Shown here piece after piece: positions 31,209 through 40,883 of a DNA stretch of 50,176 nt. The DNA lies in IMG/VR virus record IMGVR_UViG_3300010885_013883, positions 1 to 50,176 of that record; one strand, 5' to 3'. The stretch is from a virus. Within the stretch, counting starts at the first letter, position 1; each line of letters opens with the position of its first letter. The position numbers and the translations under genes were made by a program. The notes beneath the pieces were generated by a model. The model saw only the letters and a program-made list of their open reading frames with translations. It searched no databases and had not been told where the DNA came from.

Positions 31209-31886
31209 ATGACTACAGATACAGTAATTGCCAAGATACAAGTAAGACGCGGCCAGCTTGATGACCTACCTATATTAGACAACGGTGAACTTGGCTATGC
31301 CACAGATGTTAATCGTTTGTTTATTGGCAATGCCAATGCAACATTTAACGCCGATGGAGTAACTAGATCTTTTCTATTAAGAGACGCAGTTATTATTCCA
31401 GGGCAAGTTAGAATTTTAGTAGATGGTGTTGAATCAATTTATGGAGTATCTTCTGGCCCAGGACCTGGTAATTTTTATTTCCAGATTGACGGCACTAGTA
31501 TAGTATTCGATCGTGCTCCAGCAGACCAAGCTGTTATCACAGTTTCTTATAATTCCGAAATTCAAATACAAAGAAATTTTAGAGAAAAAGAAGTAGAACT
31601 TTTAAATACAACCGGTGCTAACTTTGCTAAAACTAGTATAAGCTGGGACTTGTTAACTTACAACTCTGCCAAGCTAACATACAGCTATAAAGTCGATAAT
31701 AATTTTGCCATTGGCGAATTATATATTATCACAAACGGCACAGAAATTTTTGTAAAAGATGTTTCGACACACAATTACATTTATTTTAATGGACAAATAG
31801 AAAACGGCAGATTTTTTATCACTTACAAAAACGAAGTCGGATCAGCAAATTTATTTTATAACATAGAACTTTGGAACACAGTCTAA
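31209..31886 (+). CDS. Tail-fibre-like structural protein
   Basis: A 225-aa beta-rich protein. The N terminus KIQVRRGQLDDLPILDNGEL, then GYATDVNRLFIGN, is the module found at the start of many phage tail fibres and major tropism determinants. The remaining two beta domains contain Gly/Phe/Tyr alternations. It is short for a complete fibre and may be an adaptor or fibre-associated subunit. Late leaderless promoter. Confidence 0.72.
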   Translation: MTTDTVIAKIQVRRGQLDDLPILDNGELGYATDVNRLFIGNANATFNADGVTRSFLLRDAVIIPGQVRILVDGVESIYGVSSGPGPGNFYFQIDGTSIVFDRAPADQAVITVSYNSEIQIQRNFREKEVELLNTTGANFAKTSISWDLLTYNSAKLTYSYKVDNNFAIGELYIITNGTEIFVKDVSTHNYIYFNGQIENGRFFITYKNEVGSANLFYNIELWNTV

Positions 31887-32326
31887 CTCATTGGTATGGT
31901 AGTACTACCGAAAAGATTTTAGCTTGGAGAGAATTAAGGAAATCCTTTCAATCTCCTGAAGATATAAACTCTTCATTAAACACCATTGCAAATTGGTGGA
32001 CCTACGCTCCGTGGGTCAGGAAAACTATAGATCCCTATAAACCCGAATCGTGGCCTACTCCATGGGACATGATTAACAAAGGTCATTTTTGTCGTAGTGC
32101 CATTGCACTAGGCCAAGCGTATACTATTTGGAGCATATTTCCCGATTTGAAATGCGAGATATGGCTAATAAATAATCGCTCAGAACAAGATGTACACTTG
32201 ATTACAGTTGTCAATGATAGTATAATGTTAAATTATACAATGACAATTTTAGTAAACACCGAAAACGCCGATTATGAGTTGTTAAACACGGTCAAGCGTG
32301 AAGAATTGAAGCATATTAAACTATAA
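31871..32326 (+). CDS. Conserved T4-like hypothetical protein (Trp-rich)
   Basis: A 151-aa protein. LTHWYGSTTEKILAWRELRK, WWTYAPWV and ESWPTPWDMI follow a family conserved in T4-like marine phages whose role is unknown to me. The only upstream start in frame is the TTG at 31871, which overlaps the previous gene by 16 nt. The first family-like residue (Leu of LTHWYG) is only four codons later. The ribosome site is weak, so the start is uncertain. Confidence 0.7.
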   Translation: MEHSLTHWYGSTTEKILAWRELRKSFQSPEDINSSLNTIANWWTYAPWVRKTIDPYKPESWPTPWDMINKGHFCRSAIALGQAYTIWSIFPDLKCEIWLINNRSEQDVHLITVVNDSIMLNYTMTILVNTENADYELLNTVKREELKHIKL

Positions 32327-32385
32327 GAAAACTGCCTGACTAGATAGTTAAATAGAACACATAGAAAAAGTAAGGCAAATAAACA

Positions 32386-34716
32386 ATGACACAAATTACA
32401 GTATTAAAAAGAAGCGGTTCAATTGAACCATTGATGATCGAAAAATGGCAAGCCCAAGTAGCAAAAGTATGTCAGGGCATTGCAGATGTTAGTCAAAGTA
32501 TGATTGAGATTAAAGCTCAACTACATTTTTATGACGGCATTAGCACAGAAGAAATTGACGGTATTACCCTACGTGCTATCGTTGACCTTATCGACGTTGA
32601 ACAAAATCCAGATGTAGGCCACGTTAACTATCAATATGTTGCAGGTAAGCAACGATTGAGTATGTTGCGTAAAGATGTATATGGACAATATGAACCTCCT
32701 CGCCTTTATGATATTGTAAAGAAAAATGTGGAGACTGGTCTCTATACAAAAGAATTATTAGAATGGTACAGTGAAGCCGATTGGGATAAGATGGAAGACT
32801 TCATTGATCATGAAAAAGATGAACAATATGGTTATGCGGCCATTGAACAGCTAATTGAAAAATATCTGGTCCGTAATCGCAGTACAAAAGAAATTTACGA
32901 AACTCCACAGGTTAGATATATGGTGTCGGCCGCCACTGTATTTCACCGAGAGGAGCCAAACACAGCTCGTATAAAATATATCAAGGAATACTACAATGCA
33001 GCCAGCGATGGTTTGTTTACTCTTGCTACTCCGGTATTAGCTGGCTTGGGTACTCCTACTAAACAGTTTAGTAGTTGCGTTCTTATTCGTAGTGATGACG
33101 ATCTTGACAGTATTTTTGCCAGCGGTGAAATGATGGCCAAGTATGCCAGTAAACGTGCTGGTATAGGTTTAGAAATTGGGCGACTACGTCCATTAGGAAG
33201 TCCCATTAGGGGCGGCGAAATCATGCACACAGGTATGATACCATTTTTAAAGAAATGGTTTGGTGACCTGCGCTCATGTTCTCAAGGAGGTATTCGCAAT
33301 GCGTCAGCTACTGTTTTTTATCCAATCTGGCATCATCAATTTGACGACCTTATTGTACTCAAGAACAATCAAGGAACAGAAGAAACCCGTGTCAGGCACA
33401 TGGACTATGGGGTTGTTCTTTCCGCATTTTTCTGGAGACGATTCAAAAACAAAGAAAACATAACATTCTTCGACCCTAACCAAGTGCCTGACTTGTACGA
33501 AGCATTTTATAAAGACACAGCCCTATTCGAAGAGCTGTATGTAAAATACGAAAAACAATCAGGCCTTCGTAAAAAGACCATGAGTGCCGAAGAAGTATTC
33601 AAGTCAGGCATCTTAAAAGAGCGCACTGATACAGGACGTATCTATCTAGTGTTCATTGACAACGTAATGAACCAAGGCCCGTTTGACCCAGAGTACCATA
33701 CAATTTATCAAAGTAACTTATGCTGTGAAATACTATTACCTACTAAATCTTTTAAGCGTCTTGACGATGCTGATGGCCGCATTGCTCTTTGCACACTCGG
33801 CTCGATTAACTGGGGAGCATTCCGTAATCCAGAAGACATGCGCCGTGCTTGCCGTATTCTACAGCGTAGTCTATGCAACATACTTGACTACCAAGATTTT
33901 TTAAGTATACAAAGCAAACTAAGCAATGACGAGATACAGCCATTAGGTATTGGTGTTACTAATCTAGCCTACTGGCATGCCAAGCGTGGCCTACGTTACG
34001 GAGAGAAAGATGCACTACAAGATGTTAAATCCTGGATGGAACATCAGGCATACTACCTAACAGAAGCCACAGTAGAACTAGCTAAAGAACGTGGTGCTTG
34101 TTTACACAGTGAAAAAACACGGTATGGTCAAGGCACGTTCCCGTGGGAACTACGTGCTAATGGTGTAAATGAACTTGCAGATTTTACTCCGGAACTTGAC
34201 TGGGAAACACTACGAGTTAATATGAAACAGTACGGTGTACGCAATGCGACATTAATGGCCATTGCCCCGGTAGAAAGTTCAAGTGTTGTTATAAACAGCA
34301 CTAATGGAATTGAGTTACCTATGAGTTTGATCAGCACTAAAGAAAGCAAGGCAGGTAGCTTCACACAAGTTGTTCCTGAATATCATAAGTTGAAGAACAA
34401 GTATCAGCTAATGTGGGAACAACGAGATTGTGACGGATATTTAAAAACTGCCAGTGTTCTTGCCGCCTACGTTGATCAATCAATTAGTACAAATACATTC
34501 TATAATCCAGCACATTTTCCAGATCGTAAAGTTCCAACCACACTGATTGCTAAGAACTTGATGCAGGCACACATGTGGGGGCTAAAAACATTCTACTACA
34601 GTTTGATTAACAAAGCAGGTAGTAAAGCTGTCGAAGAACAGGTTGACGGCGGCAACGTGGTTATGCTAAACTTTAATCAAGTTGAAGATGACGACTGCGA
34701 AGCATGTAAGCTTTAA
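32386..34716 (+). CDS. nrdA: Ribonucleotide reductase class I alpha subunit
   Basis: Reduces NDPs to dNDPs for phage DNA synthesis. The 776-aa product has an N-terminal ATP cone (KRSGSIEPLMIEKW), the first redox Cys in FSSCVLI, the active-site NLCCEIL (Asn-x-Cys-x-Glu), the second redox Cys in LCTLGS, the PVESSS loop, and the C-terminal shuttle pair CEACKL. The length is close to E. coli NrdA (761 aa). TAAGG precedes the ATG. It heads an operon with a membrane microprotein, nrdB and a glutaredoxin. Confidence 0.96.
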   Translation: MTQITVLKRSGSIEPLMIEKWQAQVAKVCQGIADVSQSMIEIKAQLHFYDGISTEEIDGITLRAIVDLIDVEQNPDVGHVNYQYVAGKQRLSMLRKDVYGQYEPPRLYDIVKKNVETGLYTKELLEWYSEADWDKMEDFIDHEKDEQYGYAAIEQLIEKYLVRNRSTKEIYETPQVRYMVSAATVFHREEPNTARIKYIKEYYNAASDGLFTLATPVLAGLGTPTKQFSSCVLIRSDDDLDSIFASGEMMAKYASKRAGIGLEIGRLRPLGSPIRGGEIMHTGMIPFLKKWFGDLRSCSQGGIRNASATVFYPIWHHQFDDLIVLKNNQGTEETRVRHMDYGVVLSAFFWRRFKNKENITFFDPNQVPDLYEAFYKDTALFEELYVKYEKQSGLRKKTMSAEEVFKSGILKERTDTGRIYLVFIDNVMNQGPFDPEYHTIYQSNLCCEILLPTKSFKRLDDADGRIALCTLGSINWGAFRNPEDMRRACRILQRSLCNILDYQDFLSIQSKLSNDEIQPLGIGVTNLAYWHAKRGLRYGEKDALQDVKSWMEHQAYYLTEATVELAKERGACLHSEKTRYGQGTFPWELRANGVNELADFTPELDWETLRVNMKQYGVRNATLMAIAPVESSSVVINSTNGIELPMSLISTKESKAGSFTQVVPEYHKLKNKYQLMWEQRDCDGYLKTASVLAAYVDQSISTNTFYNPAHFPDRKVPTTLIAKNLMQAHMWGLKTFYYSLINKAGSKAVEEQVDGGNVVMLNFNQVEDDDCEACKL

Positions 34717-34727
34717 AGGCAACAACG

Positions 34728-34919
34728 ATGAACAGTATAGAACGTATATGGGCTCGTGCCACCGGACATTTAATGGGAGAATCAGATCATGATAGACCCG
34801 ATGTACCCATACTAACCTTGCGCGAAGCAAGAGTAGCACTATTTTTAAAAACCTTTTGGGTTATAGTACATATTATAACCTGCTTTTTTATTATAGCAAA
34901 TACTATAAGACATTGGTAA
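34728..34919 (+). CDS. Membrane microprotein between nrdA and nrdB
   Basis: A 63-aa protein. A conserved-looking cytoplasmic head (MNSIERIWARATGHLMGESD; Asp/His/Pro in HDRPDVP) is followed by one membrane helix (ALFLKTFWVIVHIITCFFII). It sits 11 nt after nrdA and 3 nt before nrdB. The head suggests a specific contact and not a random membrane peptide. Function unknown. Confidence 0.8.
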   Translation: MNSIERIWARATGHLMGESDHDRPDVPILTLREARVALFLKTFWVIVHIITCFFIIANTIRHW

Positions 34920-34922
34920 CAT

Positions 34923-36023
34923 ATGAGTAAAGAACAATATAATTTAAACACTAAAACAAACTATCTCGGTCGTAAGATGTTCCTAGATCCAGCAGGCCCA
35001 GTTACCATTCAACGTTTTGAAGAAGTTAAGTATAAAAAGATTGCAGACTTTGAAGCAACAGCACGTGGTTTCTTTTGGCAACCAGAAGAAATCAGTTTAA
35101 CCAAAGATGCCAATGACTTTAAGGATGCCAGCGATGCTGTCAAGCATATCTTCACTAGCAACTTATTACGTCAAACAGCATTGGATAGTTTGCAAGGACG
35201 TGGCCCAACACAGGTATTCACACCTGTTTGTAGCTTACCAGAAGTTGAAGCTTTAATGTATAACTGGGGATTCTTCGAAACTAACATCCACAGTAAGAGT
35301 TATAGTCATATTATTCGTAACATCTATAACGTGCCCAAAGATGTGTTTAACACTATCCACGATACTAGTGAAATTGTTGACATGGCCAGCTCGGTAGGCA
35401 ACTACTATGACAAGCTACATGTTATCAACTGCCGCAAAGAACTTGGCGAAGCAGTGACTGAAAAAGAACACATTAAGGCAGTATGGATGGCCTTACACGC
35501 AAGTTATGCACTTGAAGCTTTCCGCTTTATGGTCAGCTTTGCTACAAGTTTGGCCATGGTGGAGAATAAAATCTTTATCGGCAATGGCAATATCATTTCA
35601 TTGATCCTACAAGACGAATTATTACACAAAGGTTGGACGGCTTATTTGATTAATCAAGTAGTCAAAGAAGATTCGAGATTTGCTCAAGCTAAACAAGAAT
35701 GCGAACAAGAAGTATATCAATTGTACATGGATGTTATCCGTGAAGAAAAAGAATGGGCAGACTATTTGTTCAAGAAAGGTCCAGTGATTGGATTAAACGC
35801 TAACATTCTTCGAGAATTTGTTGATTTCACTGCTGTGGCCGCGCTAAAGGATATAGGTATTAAATATCTTAATACTGCCCCCAAGTCAACTCCGATCCCG
35901 TGGTTTAACAAACACGTTGATACTAGTAAGAAACAAACAGCATTACAAGAAAGTGAATCAACTAATTATGTTATCGGTGTTATGGGCGAAGGCATTGACT
36001 ACGACGCATTACCTTCACTATAA
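34923..36023 (+). CDS. nrdB: Ribonucleotide reductase class I beta subunit
   Basis: Supplies the radical to NrdA through a metal centre. The 366-aa product keeps helix motifs FFWQPEEI, Asp in DANDFKDA, FFETNIHSKSYSHI (Glu, His and the probable radical Tyr), and LILQDELLHKGW (Glu and His ligands). In the second motif the Glu and His are four residues apart, where the E. coli enzyme has ETIH with three. Similar spacing is known to me from phage and cyanobacterial relatives. C-terminal residues DYDALPSL should dock on NrdA. Confidence 0.94.
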   Translation: MSKEQYNLNTKTNYLGRKMFLDPAGPVTIQRFEEVKYKKIADFEATARGFFWQPEEISLTKDANDFKDASDAVKHIFTSNLLRQTALDSLQGRGPTQVFTPVCSLPEVEALMYNWGFFETNIHSKSYSHIIRNIYNVPKDVFNTIHDTSEIVDMASSVGNYYDKLHVINCRKELGEAVTEKEHIKAVWMALHASYALEAFRFMVSFATSLAMVENKIFIGNGNIISLILQDELLHKGWTAYLINQVVKEDSRFAQAKQECEQEVYQLYMDVIREEKEWADYLFKKGPVIGLNANILREFVDFTAVAALKDIGIKYLNTAPKSTPIPWFNKHVDTSKKQTALQESESTNYVIGVMGEGIDYDALPSL

Positions 36024-36031
36024 GGATAAAA

Positions 36032-36463
36032 ATGAAAATCAACGAAGTAACATCTACACCGGCTATCAACGATTCTTGGTTTGACCAAGCAAGCGTTCGG
36101 GTCGCTAAAAAAGCAACGCCGGTTCGTTATCTAAAAGCCATCGAACCCGGAAGCATTGAAACATTAGAAGGCCCTGTAAACTATCAAGCAGGCTACTACA
36201 TTATTACTGGGCCAAAAGGAGAACAATATCCAATTCCTCCGGCAAAGTTTAATGAACTATATGATGACAACAGAGACAATACAGCGACTCCTAAAAAAAT
36301 TATGAAGGTTGCTAAATTAGCAGATCATAATGGTGTTGTAAATACAAGTTGGGGAGAGCCATTAAATTATACCACAGGTAATGATTATATTGTGCGTCAT
36401 GGACCCAATGATTATGGTGTTGTAAAGAAAGATATCTTTGCTCAAACATACGAACAAATTTAA
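36032..36463 (+). CDS. Hypothetical protein with two repeated domains
   Basis: A 143-aa protein beginning MKINEVTSTP. Two similar ~45-residue units can be aligned by eye. One is near residues 40-85 (LEGPVNYQAGYYIITGPKGE, then F..LYD) and the other near 93-140 (WGEPLNYTTGNDYIVRHGPN, then F..TYE). The shared pattern is P-x-N-Y-x-x-G-x-x-Y-I-x-x-x-G-P, so this is an internal duplication. It lies between nrdB and glutaredoxin. Role unknown. Confidence 0.78.
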   Translation: MKINEVTSTPAINDSWFDQASVRVAKKATPVRYLKAIEPGSIETLEGPVNYQAGYYIITGPKGEQYPIPPAKFNELYDDNRDNTATPKKIMKVAKLADHNGVVNTSWGEPLNYTTGNDYIVRHGPNDYGVVKKDIFAQTYEQI

Positions 36464-36471
36464 GGAAGAAA

Positions 36472-36708
36472 ATGAAAGTAGAAATTTATACAAAAGATAA
36501 CTGTCCATATTGCGTACAAGCAAAAGCATTGTTCAATCGCGAAGGATGGGAATACACAGAACACTTTATCGATGATAATACAAGAACTCAGTTGTTAGAA
36601 GAACTGACAACTCGTATCGGTGTTACGCCACGTACAGTACCGCAAATTTTTATCGACGATCAATCCATTGGTGGATATACTGATCTTGTTGCGTGGCTTA
36701 AAAAGTAA
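36472..36708 (+). CDS. Glutaredoxin
   Basis: A 78-aa thiol oxidoreductase, the likely electron donor for NrdAB. It has the active site CPYC (residues 11-14 region), the cis-Pro segment TVPQIFI and the GG motif in SIGGYTDL. The size and all signatures match class I glutaredoxins (T4 NrdC role). AAGGAAGA precedes the ATG. Confidence 0.95.
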   Translation: MKVEIYTKDNCPYCVQAKALFNREGWEYTEHFIDDNTRTQLLEELTTRIGVTPRTVPQIFIDDQSIGGYTDLVAWLKK

Positions 36709-36713
36709 ATTAT

Positions 36714-37019
36714 ATGTTAAAAGAAAATAAAATTGGACAAGTGGTTAGTTTTAAAACAACCAGCGGCGACGAAGTTGTTGGCAAAGTTACAGGTCAAACA
36801 GCTGAAGAGTTAACTATCGGATATCCGGTTATCTTAGCCGCAAGTCAACAAGGCCTGGGCATGGTACCATTTTTAATGACTGCTAATCCAGAATTAGAAG
36901 TTGCATTTAAAAATGCTCATATCGTTTGTATTGCATCAACGACACAACAAGTTGCTGATGCTTACCTACAGCAAACTACAGGAATTATACCAGTAAGAAA
37001 TTCAGGTATTATACTCTAA
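36714..37019 (+). CDS. Small Sm-like/SH3-like hypothetical protein
   Basis: A 101-aa protein whose first 40 residues (IGQVVSFKTTSGDEVVGKVTG) have the strand pattern of small Sm- or SH3-type barrels. The rest contains a hydrophobic segment (MVPFLMTANPELEVAF) and a Gln-rich helix. It starts 5 nt after glutaredoxin and ends 3 nt before the next gene. Not assigned. Confidence 0.75.
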   Translation: MLKENKIGQVVSFKTTSGDEVVGKVTGQTAEELTIGYPVILAASQQGLGMVPFLMTANPELEVAFKNAHIVCIASTTQQVADAYLQQTTGIIPVRNSGIIL

Positions 37020-37022
37020 GAT

Positions 37023-38033
37023 ATGCCACAAGTACACAGATTGACCGATCCCAACTCCGATGAAGCTCCGATCATCGAAGTTGTTCAGCAAACTGTGTAT
37101 GCTAATAATTTATTAGTCAGTGTCGATGGCAGTCCTGTAGAAGGACATGGACTACCGCCGCATAGTAGTCCATTAACAGCCAACGGTAGCACTACGGTAT
37201 ATATTAATTTTATACCTGTTAATAAAACAGGCGATGAAGATACCTGCGGTCATCCTAGAGCAATAGGCAGTCCTAATGTTTACATTAATGAGCCCGGGGC
37301 TATAGCATCTACAATACAATCTACTATAGTTGTTGTGCCTAGCAATTTATTCTCTAGACCCGATACACCATTAGCAAGAGATGATCAGCCTTATATAAGA
37401 ACTAGTCCAGCGCCTACTCGACAACAAAACGAACAAGCAGGTACAGCTCCTTCCAATCCAGGAGTATCTGAAGCTCCACCAATAGAAGATCAACCAGAAA
37501 CTAAATGTGATGCAGGTAAACCAAATGTATTAGGATTCCTAGGCCAGTGTTTACAAGAAGCAAAAACAGGTGCATGGCGTGAAACCGGACAAGGTGGCAA
37601 AACTAGTAATCCTAATATTGTTAATATGTGGAAAAATATTGGTTTAGGTTTTACAAATGATCAAGTTCCTTGGTGTGCAGGCTTTGCTTGTTTTGCAATG
37701 AAACAAAGCGGAATGAAATGGGTACGAGATGCTGGCGCTAGTAATCTAGCAAATAAATTAGGCAGCGGTTCGGTTGACTCTAATTATAAAACTGTGGCTG
37801 TCAGCGAAATGAAACCCGGCGACTTAGTATTATGGGGATCGGGACACGTTAATTTCTGTTATACTGCCACTGGTGGAAAATATACATTTGTAGGCGGAAA
37901 TCAAAGCCCTGGAAAAAATGCAGATCCCCCGGTTAGAGACCCAGATCACGACGGTGATGTTACTGTGTCATGGCCCACAGGATGGACTCCTAGTAGAGGC
38001 GGTATCTCTAAGGTTGTTAGATTAGACTGTTAA
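37023..38033 (+). CDS. PAAR-like tip fused to a peptidoglycan hydrolase (TIGR02594/CHAP type)
   Basis: A 336-aa modular protein. Residues about 1-125 look like a PAAR-type spike tip with Gly/His/Cys turns (VDGSPVEGHGLPPHSSPLT; CGHPRAIGSPNVYINEPG). A Pro/Gln linker (125-160) follows. The C-terminal cysteine peptidase-like domain has a catalytic Cys 218 in VPWCAGFAC and His 275 in GSGHVNF, with the order and size of TIGR02594/NlpC-CHAP wall hydrolases. It is best read as a tail-tip lysin that pierces the wall on entry. It lies 20 nt before a giant structural gene. Confidence 0.82.
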   Translation: MPQVHRLTDPNSDEAPIIEVVQQTVYANNLLVSVDGSPVEGHGLPPHSSPLTANGSTTVYINFIPVNKTGDEDTCGHPRAIGSPNVYINEPGAIASTIQSTIVVVPSNLFSRPDTPLARDDQPYIRTSPAPTRQQNEQAGTAPSNPGVSEAPPIEDQPETKCDAGKPNVLGFLGQCLQEAKTGAWRETGQGGKTSNPNIVNMWKNIGLGFTNDQVPWCAGFACFAMKQSGMKWVRDAGASNLANKLGSGSVDSNYKTVAVSEMKPGDLVLWGSGHVNFCYTATGGKYTFVGGNQSPGKNADPPVRDPDHDGDVTVSWPTGWTPSRGGISKVVRLDC

Positions 38034-38040
38034 CATACTA

Positions 38041-38048
38041 GATAAATA
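38041..38048 (+). promoter_or_regulatory. Late promoter GATAAATA (leaderless)
   Basis: Ends 5 nt before ATG 38054, with no Shine-Dalgarno. Confidence 0.7.
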
Positions 38049-38053
38049 CTGGT

Positions 38054-40867
38054 ATGGCCTTAGAAGATTTCAGCAAATATACAAAAATAGCAGTAAACCC
38101 TGCTTTACCTAAAAACGAAAAAGATTTAATATGTGCGTTATTAGCAGGACGATTGCGTAACCTGTTTAATGGACGACTATTTTGTCTTGACCTTGCAATC
38201 AGCGACTTAGTCAAAGATGCATCGGGTTTTGGTCTGGATAATCTTAAACAAGGTTTATTAGACTTAAAAGGCGGCCTCAACGATTTTAAAGGCGCAGTAG
38301 GCTACGACGATATATTAAAATCTGTTAACTCTGCACTAGGAGGTATAGGCACAGTTTTCAGCCTTGGCGGACTATGTCCTAGTCCAATTCGCCCTCCACA
38401 GATACCCGACATAATGCCCATGGTCAATGCTCAGCTATTTGGTCAAGGTATGAACATCTTAAATGCATTAGGTAAAGTAACAAATCCTAAAATGTGTTTC
38501 GGTGGCGGCCCTGGAGGATTTGGAGTTAATTATGATTCTATGCCAGGAGCACTAAGACAATTAAAAAACGCATTAAATCGTGCGGCCAATGATCCTGCAG
38601 GTTTAAAAACAATTTCCAATCAATTTGAAAATAATCTTAAAATGCAGGAGAGACGATTAAAAGGAGAACTAAATCGTCTTAAAACAAACTTGTCAGATCC
38701 TTTTGGAATAAAATTGGCAAAACAACGTGCTGATATATTAAAAGCTGTACATAGCAAAGGTGCAGATTATAAAGTAGTAGACAACAAAGGTATTCAGCAT
38801 CCTAATGCAATTAAATCATTGGTACCCAGTGATACATTAGCATTACTCAATGTCAACGATAACACCCCTATTCTCTATAAAAGACAGGCAGTATTAAATT
38901 ACTGTGGCGATGAAGTAGGAATAAAATTTGCACCAGTATCGGGAAATATAGATTACGCAGGTTGGGATACTAATCCAGCAACAGATAACAGTGACAGACC
39001 TTTTGGTTTACATCAATTGCCAGTGCCGGATAATTCTTTCTATGATTTTGTTATCACAGATTCCAGTGGCACAGTAGTAGCTTCTAAATATAATACAGAT
39101 ACTAAACAGTTAGATCTAGTAAATTCCATTGACATAGAAAGAGGCCTTGCTTATAGATTTAAAATTAATCTATCTAATACAAGAATGTCAGTGATGAACA
39201 ATACTAATGCATGGTCCGATGGAATTGAATTTGGATTTCAAGGCCCTGCAGGTTATGAAGTTATAGAAATATCAACAGGCCTAAAACAAGGCGAGCTTGA
39301 TTGGTCTGTGTTAATAGAAAATCCAACAACACCGAATAATTTAACATTGTCCTTTGACAATGGAACAACTATTCCAGTTAATGTGTCTGGTAAAACATCT
39401 ATCCCAGCCAGTGAAAGAAGTTACAACTTATCGGACATTGTAAATAAAGCAGTACTGTTTATGCATGAACAAGCAACAACAGATACTAGTACCCTTAAAA
39501 AGAAGTGGAATAGAATTTATACTTTAAATTTACATACCATTGGAGGTACCGGGCAACATGCTGATAAAAATTTAGATATTAGATACAATCCAAAAAAAGA
39601 TAACAGTTACGCTTATATCAAAGATGCAGATAGTTCGGACCCAACAGATAAAATATTAAAAACAAAAACAACATTAGGAAATTCAACTTACTCACATAAC
39701 TTATATGTCAATGAATTAACAGGCGTTAGTTTAACTAAGATTGTATTGCAGTTCGGAACAAAGTATTCTTCTTTAGTATTCGATGCTCCTGTAGTTATAA
39801 CCACAGATACTAAATTACCTTACAAAGTACAATATTCTTATAGACAGTTTCTTACGACACCAAATGTATATAACGATGAAATGGAATTTATATTGTTAGA
39901 TAATACTACAATAAGATTCTATCTAACTTCACAGCGTCCCGACAGTTACACCAATGGCAGGTACATGGAATACTATGACATTGATATAACAGATTTGGCC
40001 AATCCTGTGCTAAAAAGTTCTTATAGTAAATTTATACAAGGATCTGCTTCCTACGAAAGTACTATGACGTTTAAAGAAGAATTCACTGAAGTTCCTTTGT
40101 CTGCTAGAGTTAGTATACCAAATTTATCAGTGCAAGAAGGTAGTTCAGTAAATTCAATGCCAGTAACACCAGCAGGCGGACTTGATCCGTATTCTTTTAC
40201 AGTTAGTCCTGATCTACCGTCTGGATTAACTCTTAACAGTGAAACTGGATACATTACAGGTACAGCGCCGGCGGCAAAAGCATCAACACCTTATGTTATA
40301 TCAGTAATGGATGCACTAGAAGAAGACACAGTAGTTCTAACTTTCAATCTAACTGTCACTGCTAAACCAAAAGTAGCACCGCCAATGGCAGGCAGTGGAT
40401 TTGTTGCAGGGCCAGGTGGCGGAGGATCTAACATACTCGGCGACCCAGATCCAAACTTGTTTGTGCAACAGTCTAATGGCTCATGGATGCCAAGAGTTGG
40501 CGCTGTTTCTGGCAAGGATTATACCTATACAGAATTTACTCCAGGCATATATACATTGGTTAACTTAAACAGTTATCAACCTACTGCTGTTGAAAATCAA
40601 CCAATTGCCGAAGGAAATGGTGTTGCCAGAACATGGAATATCAATGGAACAACATTCCAAACATCACAGCAATATACCATTGAACAAACTAATCCAACGT
40701 TAAATGCATACAATCAACTACCCACAGATCAAAAACTTCAATTAATAAATGAATACTCTGCAGGCAAAAATTTCACAGGAATGACAAATGCCGGCCCTGA
40801 TTATATCAATAGCTACGATAGTCCGGTGTTTAAAGATTTCTTAAAATCCAAAGGTCTCGGCAGTTAA
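38054..40867 (+). CDS. Large virion structural protein with Ig-like domain
   Basis: A 937-aa protein. The N-terminal ~230 residues are helical with conserved-looking Gly/Pro/Cys elements (FSLGGLCPSPIRPPQIPDIM) and an amphipathic coiled stretch. The middle is beta-rich. At about residues 690-770 a putative Ig/cadherin (He_PIG) domain is seen (FTVSPDLPSGLTLNSETGYI). A Gly-rich hinge and a C-terminal region ending FKDFLKSKGLGS follow. It is probably a baseplate wedge or tail-associated protein that acts with the upstream PAAR-hydrolase; location by context only. Late leaderless promoter. Confidence 0.82.
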   Translation: MALEDFSKYTKIAVNPALPKNEKDLICALLAGRLRNLFNGRLFCLDLAISDLVKDASGFGLDNLKQGLLDLKGGLNDFKGAVGYDDILKSVNSALGGIGTVFSLGGLCPSPIRPPQIPDIMPMVNAQLFGQGMNILNALGKVTNPKMCFGGGPGGFGVNYDSMPGALRQLKNALNRAANDPAGLKTISNQFENNLKMQERRLKGELNRLKTNLSDPFGIKLAKQRADILKAVHSKGADYKVVDNKGIQHPNAIKSLVPSDTLALLNVNDNTPILYKRQAVLNYCGDEVGIKFAPVSGNIDYAGWDTNPATDNSDRPFGLHQLPVPDNSFYDFVITDSSGTVVASKYNTDTKQLDLVNSIDIERGLAYRFKINLSNTRMSVMNNTNAWSDGIEFGFQGPAGYEVIEISTGLKQGELDWSVLIENPTTPNNLTLSFDNGTTIPVNVSGKTSIPASERSYNLSDIVNKAVLFMHEQATTDTSTLKKKWNRIYTLNLHTIGGTGQHADKNLDIRYNPKKDNSYAYIKDADSSDPTDKILKTKTTLGNSTYSHNLYVNELTGVSLTKIVLQFGTKYSSLVFDAPVVITTDTKLPYKVQYSYRQFLTTPNVYNDEMEFILLDNTTIRFYLTSQRPDSYTNGRYMEYYDIDITDLANPVLKSSYSKFIQGSASYESTMTFKEEFTEVPLSARVSIPNLSVQEGSSVNSMPVTPAGGLDPYSFTVSPDLPSGLTLNSETGYITGTAPAAKASTPYVISVMDALEEDTVVLTFNLTVTAKPKVAPPMAGSGFVAGPGGGGSNILGDPDPNLFVQQSNGSWMPRVGAVSGKDYTYTEFTPGIYTLVNLNSYQPTAVENQPIAEGNGVARTWNINGTTFQTSQQYTIEQTNPTLNAYNQLPTDQKLQLINEYSAGKNFTGMTNAGPDYINSYDSPVFKDFLKSKGLGS

Positions 40868-40883
40868 TTCGGTAAAATCTAAT

